The notes under the pieces: model-generated
What the model saw: the letters and a program-made list of their open reading frames with translations, nothing else
Databases searched by the model: none
What the model was told of the DNA's origin: nothing
Program-made: the position numbers and the translations under genes
Assembly: GCF_014204975.1 (NCBI RefSeq)
Contig: NZ_JACHMM010000001.1
Location: 1,736,001 to 1,800,000, forward strand
DNA from: Jiangella mangrovi
Lineage (GTDB): Bacteria > Actinomycetota > Actinomycetes > Jiangellales > Jiangellaceae
DNA length: 64,000 bases
Direction of reading: 5' to 3'
Shown: one piece after another, positions 60,366-64,000 of the stretch
Layout of the letters: the number at the start of each line of letters is the position of its first letter
Position numbering within the stretch: the stretch's first letter is position 1

Positions 60366-61117
60366 GCAGCACGACTCTGGTCACCGACACCGTCACCGTC
60401 TTCAGCCGCGAGCTGCGGCCCGTCCTGCGCGACCCGTTCTCCGTCGTCTTCAGCATGATCCAGCCGCTGGTGTTCCTCGGGCTGTTCGCGCCGCTCCTTC
60501 CCGAGGTCGAGGGCGGCGGATCGGCGCTGCAGTGGTTCGTGCCCGGCATCGTGGTGATGTCGTGCCTGTTCAGCACCTCGTTCACCGGGTCGAACCTGCT
60601 GTTCGAGATCCAGACCGGGGCGCACGAGCGCATGCTGGTCACTCCGCTGCGGCGGCCGGCGCTCATCATCGGCCGGGCGCTCAAGGAGATCGTCCCGATG
60701 ATCGTGCAGACGGCGATCATCGTGCTGGTGTGCGTGCCGTTCGGCTTCGACCTGCACGTCCTGGGCGTCGTCGTCGGCGTGGCGATCCTGTCCGTCATGG
60801 CCGTCGGGCTGGGCGCGCTGTCGTACACGCTGGCGCTGGCGTCGAAGAACACCGAGTGGCTGTTCTGGACGGTGCAGCAGACCGTGCTGTTCCCGTTGCT
60901 GCTCCTGGCCGGTATCCTGCTCCCGGTCGACGACGGTCCCGGCTGGCTGCGCGCGCTGTCGAGCGCCAACCCGCTCACCTACGTCGTCGACGCCGAGCGA
61001 GCCCTCTTCAACGGCGAGTTCCCCGCGTCGACGGTGCTGGCCGCGATGGTCGCGTCGGCGGCGGTCGCGGCCCTCGGCCTGGCGGTCGGCACCCGCGCGA
61101 TGCGCCGCTCGTCCTGA
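60362..61117 (+). CDS. ABC-2 type exporter permease (DrrB-like)
   Basis: This 251-residue protein has six predicted membrane helices and the ABC-2 signature near the C-terminus (LLAGILLPVDDGPGWLRALS, then SANPLTYVVDAERALF). The start ATG overlaps the ATPase stop. It works with the preceding ATPase as a drug/lipid exporter of the daunorubicin-resistance type; the substrate is not known. A strong hairpin follows at 61128-61164. Confidence 0.93.
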   Translation: MSSTTLVTDTVTVFSRELRPVLRDPFSVVFSMIQPLVFLGLFAPLLPEVEGGGSALQWFVPGIVVMSCLFSTSFTGSNLLFEIQTGAHERMLVTPLRRPALIIGRALKEIVPMIVQTAIIVLVCVPFGFDLHVLGVVVGVAILSVMAVGLGALSYTLALASKNTEWLFWTVQQTVLFPLLLLAGILLPVDDGPGWLRALSSANPLTYVVDAERALFNGEFPASTVLAAMVASAAVAALGLAVGTRAMRRSS

Positions 61118-61127
61118 CTGCGATATC

Positions 61128-61164
61128 GAGGCCGGTCACGACGGACACCGTCGTGACCGGCCTC
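61128..61164 (+). terminator. Perfect 17-bp stem terminator after the ABC exporter
   Basis: GAGGCCGGTCACGACGG-ACA-CCGTCGTGACCGGCCTC gives a 17-bp stem with a 3-nt loop, 10 bp beyond the permease stop. No U-tract follows. It is the strongest hairpin in the window. Confidence 0.85.
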
Positions 61165-61261
61165 TCCGGCTCAGGTGATCAGGTTCCCTGGCGGCGTCTC
61201 AGTGACCGCAGACGAACATGATCACGCGGAGACACGGCACACATGGGCCGGGAAACCTCAT

Positions 61262-61462
61262 TCATTCCGCTCGACGGCGCTCCCACCGGACGTAGTCCCA
61301 GTCCGCCGCAAGGACGGCGAACTGGTCGAGGGCGATACGGCGACGGCGAGTGACATATTCGCGAAGCGCGATGGTGACAGCGTGCTCTGCAGATGCAACG
61401 CCGGATCGGCGGTGGACTTCAGCGACGAGGTCCTGATCGAGGAGGATACGGGTCACCGGCAT
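61262..61462 (-). CDS. VapB-type antitoxin, orphan
   Basis: This 66-residue protein has an ATG at 61462 with a GGGAGGTC site. The opening MPVTRILLDQDLVAEVHRRS fits the ribbon-helix-helix VapB antitoxins, followed by TIALREYVTRRRRIALDQFA and a C-terminal WDYVRWERRRAE like the toxin-binding tail. VapB normally precedes a VapC PIN-domain RNase. Here the downstream region (minus strand, 61170-61262) contains only frames of under 30 codons, so the toxin is missing. The gene may be a relic or act in trans. Confidence 0.72.
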   Translation of the reverse strand: MPVTRILLDQDLVAEVHRRSGVASAEHAVTIALREYVTRRRRIALDQFAVLAADWDYVRWERRRAE

Positions 61463-61530
61463 GTCGACCTCCCGATGTTGCTGGTAGACACAGGAAGTAT
61501 GGACCTGGCCGTTCCGAGAACGCCAACGGT

Positions 61531-62067
61531 ATGAGTGAGCCGGCCGTCGAGCTGCTGGAGCCGGAGGCGGCGGACGATGCCGCGCTGGTGGATCGACTGA
61601 CCGGTCTGGTCAACGAGGTCTACGCCGCCTCAGAGACCGGGCTGTGGCTCGACGGCGCCAGCCGGACGTCCGCGGCCGAGATGGCGGGGTTCATAAGGGC
61701 CGGCGAGATCGCCGTCGCCCGCGTCGGGGACCGGACGATCGGGTGCGTGCGGATCCAACGCTGGGACGCCAGCACCGGCGAGTTCGGCATGCTCGCCGCC
61801 GACCCCGATCACCGGGGCGGCGGCGTCGGGCGGGCGCTGGTCCGCTTCGCCGAGGAGCAGAGCCGCGGCGAGGGCCGCACGATCATGCGGCTGGAGCTGC
61901 TGGTGCCGCGGACGTGGACGCACCCGGCGAAGGCCTTCCTCGCCCAGTGGTACGAGCGCCGCGGCTACCGGGTGGTCCGGCGCGGCACCATCGACGAGGA
62001 CTATCCGCACCTGGCGCCGCTGCTCGCGACGCCGTGCGACTTCCTCGTCTGGCACAAGCCCCTCTAG
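61531..62067 (+). CDS. GNAT-family N-acetyltransferase
   Basis: This 178-residue protein has acetyl-CoA motif A seen as MLAADPDHRGGGVGRALVRF near 95 (H-R-G-G-G-V-G-R), preceded by strand GDRTIGCVRIQRWDASTGEF. The C-terminal YERRGYRVVRRGTIDEDYPH is motif B-like. The substrate is unknown. The ATG at 61531 (MSEPAVELL) was chosen. Its stop overlaps that of the convergent methyltransferase. Confidence 0.9.
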   Translation: MSEPAVELLEPEAADDAALVDRLTGLVNEVYAASETGLWLDGASRTSAAEMAGFIRAGEIAVARVGDRTIGCVRIQRWDASTGEFGMLAADPDHRGGGVGRALVRFAEEQSRGEGRTIMRLELLVPRTWTHPAKAFLAQWYERRGYRVVRRGTIDEDYPHLAPLLATPCDFLVWHKPL

Positions 62068-62729
62068 GCGTCGCCGGGCTTCTGGAACACCAGGCAGTAG
62101 TCGCCGGTGAGCCACTCGGGCTGCTCGTCCCAGCACAGGAACGTCTCCTGCCGGAACGTCAGATGCTTGCCGACTATCTTCCCCACGTCCCACGCCAACG
62201 TCGTCGCGATGCCGTCGTCGATCATGTTGCCGACGTTGAGGACGAGGTGCCCCCAGGGCCGCAGCAGCCCGGCCACCTGGCCGAAGATCGCGTCCAGCTC
62301 GGACAGGTATGTGGTGTAGTCGCCGTCGAGGGTCTCGTAGGCGTTGAGCGGGTTCTCGGGGTGGTTCATCAGAGTCATGTACGGCGGCGACGTCAGGCAC
62401 AGGTCGACCGGCCGGTCCACCAGCGCCGCGACCTTGCGGGCGTCGCCGGTGATGACCTCGCCGCGGCCCCCGAGCCGGCGCCGGACCATGTCCGCGCGCT
62501 CGGGCAGCAGCTCGACGCCCAGCCCGGACCGGCCCATCCGCTCGGCCACGACCAGCGTGGTGCCGAATCCCGTGAACGGGTCGAGGACCAGCTGGCCGGG
62601 CAGGGAGTACTCGGCGATCACGGTCTCGGCCAGGTTCTCGGTGAAGTGGACGTTCTCGTCGGCTTCGGAGTAGCGCTCGTTCTCGAGGTCGTCCATCCAC
62701 TGTTGCAGCCAGGGCCTCATGCGCACCAT
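62064..62729 (-). CDS. Solitary DNA methyltransferase (TSPPY class)
   Basis: This protein of about 221 residues has the S-adenosylmethionine motif DPFTGFGTT at 50-58, followed by the catalytic TSPPY at 113-117, as in N6-adenine/N4-cytosine methyltransferases. Motif I precedes motif IV. No restriction endonuclease or other modification gene is adjacent, so it would be an orphan enzyme acting in epigenetic control or protection. The ATG at 62729 is preferred, with an ATG at 62720 possible. The end overlaps the acetyltransferase stop codon. A very small target-recognition region is left. Confidence 0.82.
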   Translation of the reverse strand: MVRMRPWLQQWMDDLENERYSEADENVHFTENLAETVIAEYSLPGQLVLDPFTGFGTTLVVAERMGRSGLGVELLPERADMVRRRLGGRGEVITGDARKVAALVDRPVDLCLTSPPYMTLMNHPENPLNAYETLDGDYTTYLSELDAIFGQVAGLLRPWGHLVLNVGNMIDDGIATTLAWDVGKIVGKHLTFRQETFLCWDEQPEWLTGDYCLVFQKPGDA

Positions 62730-62784
62730 CTTGCCGACCCGGCCGCCGACGCGCTCCCCGGACCCGGGCCGTACGCTGCTCGCT

Positions 62785-64000
62785 GTGAGCGCGGAACGGA
62801 CGAACTGGGCGGGCAACCTCACCTATGCGGCCACGCGGGTGCACACCCCGGGCACGGTGCAGGAGCTGCAGGACCTCGTCGCACGCAGCGACCGCATCCG
62901 GGCGCTGGGCAGCCGGCACTCGTTCAGCGACGTCGCCGACACGACGGCCGAGCTGGTGTCGCTGGCCGGCCTGCCGTCGCACATCGAGGTCGACCGCGCG
63001 CACCGGACGGTGACCGTCGCGGCCGGCCTGCGCTACGGCGACCTCGCCACCCAGCTGCAGCGCAAGGGCTGGGCGCTGCACAACCTCGGCTCGCTGCCGC
63101 ACATCTCGGTGGCGGGGGCGGTCGCCACGGGCACGCACGGGTCCGGCGACGGCAACGGCAACCTCGCGACGGCCGTGTCCGCCGTGCAGCTGGTGGGCGG
63201 CGACGGCGAGCTGGTCACCCTGCGCCGCGGCGAGCCGGACTTCGACGGCGCCGTCGTGGCGCTGGGCGCGCTGGGCGTCGTCGTGTCGCTGACGCTCGAC
63301 CTCGAGCCGGCCTTCGAAGTGCGGCAGGTGGTCTATGACGACCTCGCGCTCAGCACCGCCGCGGAGCGGTTCGACGACATCTTCGCCACCGCCTACAGCG
63401 TCAGCATCTTCACCGACTGGGCCAGCGGGACGGCGCTCAGCTGGGTCAAGCACCGGGTGAGCGAGAGCGACGACTGGACGCCCGAGCCGTCCTGGATGGG
63501 CGCGACGCTGGCCGACGGCCCCCGGCACCCGGTGCCGGGCATGCCCGCCGAGTTCTGCACCGAGCAGCTGGGCGTCCCCGGACCCTGGTACGACCGGCTG
63601 CCGCACTTCCGGCTCGAGTTCACCCCCAGCAGCGGCGAGGAGCTGCAGTCGGAGTACCTCGTGCCGCGCGAGCACGCGGTCGAGGCGTTCGGCGCCGTCG
63701 CGAAGCTGGCAGACCGGATCGCGCCGGTGCTGCACATCTCCGAGATCCGCACCGTCGCCGCCGACGACCTGTGGCTCAGCTCGTCGTACGGCCGCGACGT
63801 CGCCGGCTTCCACTTCACGTGGAAGAAGGATCCGGACGGCGTCCGCCCGGTCATGGCCGAGATCGAGCGCGCGCTGGCCCCGTACGACGTCCGCCCGCAC
63901 TGGGGCAAGCTGTTCACCGTCGACTCCGCCCAGGTGCGCGAGCGCTACCCGCGGCTGGACGACTTCCGCCGGCTGCGGGCCGACTACGACCCCGACGACA
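62785..64000 (+). CDS. Alditol oxidase (FAD-dependent), C-terminus outside window
   Basis: About 405 residues are visible from the GTG at 62785, and the frame is open to the end. It is very close to Streptomyces AldO along its length: NWAGNLTYAA at the start, LGSRHSFSD with the His (45) that covalently holds FAD, SLPHISVAGAVATGTHGSGD, HPVPGMPAEFCTEQLGVPGP, EFTPSSGEELQSEYLVPREH and RPHWGKLFTV. The family oxidises alditols such as xylitol and sorbitol to aldoses, producing hydrogen peroxide. It is divergent from the methyltransferase gene. AldO has about 418 residues, so the end is nearly reached. Confidence 0.92.
   Translation, partial: MSAERTNWAGNLTYAATRVHTPGTVQELQDLVARSDRIRALGSRHSFSDVADTTAELVSLAGLPSHIEVDRAHRTVTVAAGLRYGDLATQLQRKGWALHNLGSLPHISVAGAVATGTHGSGDGNGNLATAVSAVQLVGGDGELVTLRRGEPDFDGAVVALGALGVVVSLTLDLEPAFEVRQVVYDDLALSTAAERFDDIFATAYSVSIFTDWASGTALSWVKHRVSESDDWTPEPSWMGATLADGPRHPVPGMPAEFCTEQLGVPGPWYDRLPHFRLEFTPSSGEELQSEYLVPREHAVEAFGAVAKLADRIAPVLHISEIRTVAADDLWLSSSYGRDVAGFHFTWKKDPDGVRPVMAEIERALAPYDVRPHWGKLFTVDSAQVRERYPRLDDFRRLRADYDPDD

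Noticed and set aside
61630-63900. 756-codon minus-strand open frame opposite the acetyltransferase and alditol oxidase
   Set aside because: A shadow frame; the opposite strand matches AldO and GNAT families closely.
1-64000. CRISPR arrays, tRNA or rRNA genes, prophage or a natural-product gene cluster
   Set aside because: No regularly spaced repeats, cloverleaf sequences, phage structural genes or polyketide/peptide synthase genes were seen on either strand.

Overview
This 64 kb window is uniformly GC-rich chromosomal DNA from an actinobacterium. Supporting signs are a mycothiol-dependent maleylpyruvate-isomerase-type protein, an actinobacterial Vms1-like release factor (acVLRF1), a DUF6131 small membrane protein, an LppM-like lipoprotein, many GTG/TTG starts and paired PafBC-like WYL regulators. 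The overall gene set would fit a Jiangella-like soil actinomycete, but the genus is a guess. No rRNA, tRNA, CRISPR array, prophage or replication origin was seen. One complete IS630-family element is present.

Layout. (1) 1-16.9 kb: a truncated AAA ATPase, then a segment bracketed by two paralogous WYL-regulator pairs (1955-3929 and 9843-11783). Between the pairs lie a Nudix hydrolase, two tandem HhH/OGG-fold proteins, a short HelD-like ATPase and a probable RNase A-like toxin with its overlapping immunity gene. Small housekeeping or stress genes follow (OsmC, SWIM protein, DUF2277, ArsR-type regulator, HTH_42 protein). (2) 17-27.4 kb: a sugar-catabolic locus. A minus-strand operon (SDR, FadR-type regulator, D-galactonate dehydratase) faces a plus-strand operon (LacI regulator, ABC sugar importer, GH127 beta-L-arabinofuranosidase, cupin). 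Candidate operators for both regulators are visible. (3) 27.4-32.5 kb: a palindrome-rich intergenic stretch, the IS630 element inserted exactly at a regulator's stop codon, that YafY-type regulator, a divergent epoxide hydrolase, and a PAP2 phosphatase. (4) 32.5-39.5 kb: two ECF41-type sigma factors, each overlapping a carboxymuconolactone-decarboxylase-family gene, with Uma2, acVLRF1, superoxide dismutase and proline dehydrogenase around them. (5) 39.5-54.8 kb: phosphoketolase, an AlkZ-type HTH_42 protein, quinone-oxidoreductase-like MDR, YceI and LppM-like exported proteins, peroxiredoxin, glutathione peroxidase, and two related lipoproteins, one with a single two-part unit and one with the unit duplicated. 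(6) 54.9-64 kb: a Tat-exported PHP-type phosphoesterase with a PhoD phosphatase, a second YafY-type regulator with a divergent DrrAB-like ABC exporter, an orphan VapB antitoxin, GNAT acetyltransferase, a solitary DNA methyltransferase, and an alditol oxidase that runs off the window.

Themes: six WYL-domain regulators in 64 kb, repeated use of 4-bp start/stop overlaps within operons, many peroxide/redox enzymes, and several locally duplicated gene types (WYL pairs, OGG-fold, HTH_42, ECF41, lipoproteins). The most promising candidate for an uncharacterised system is the 3.9-9.7 kb block between the WYL pairs.
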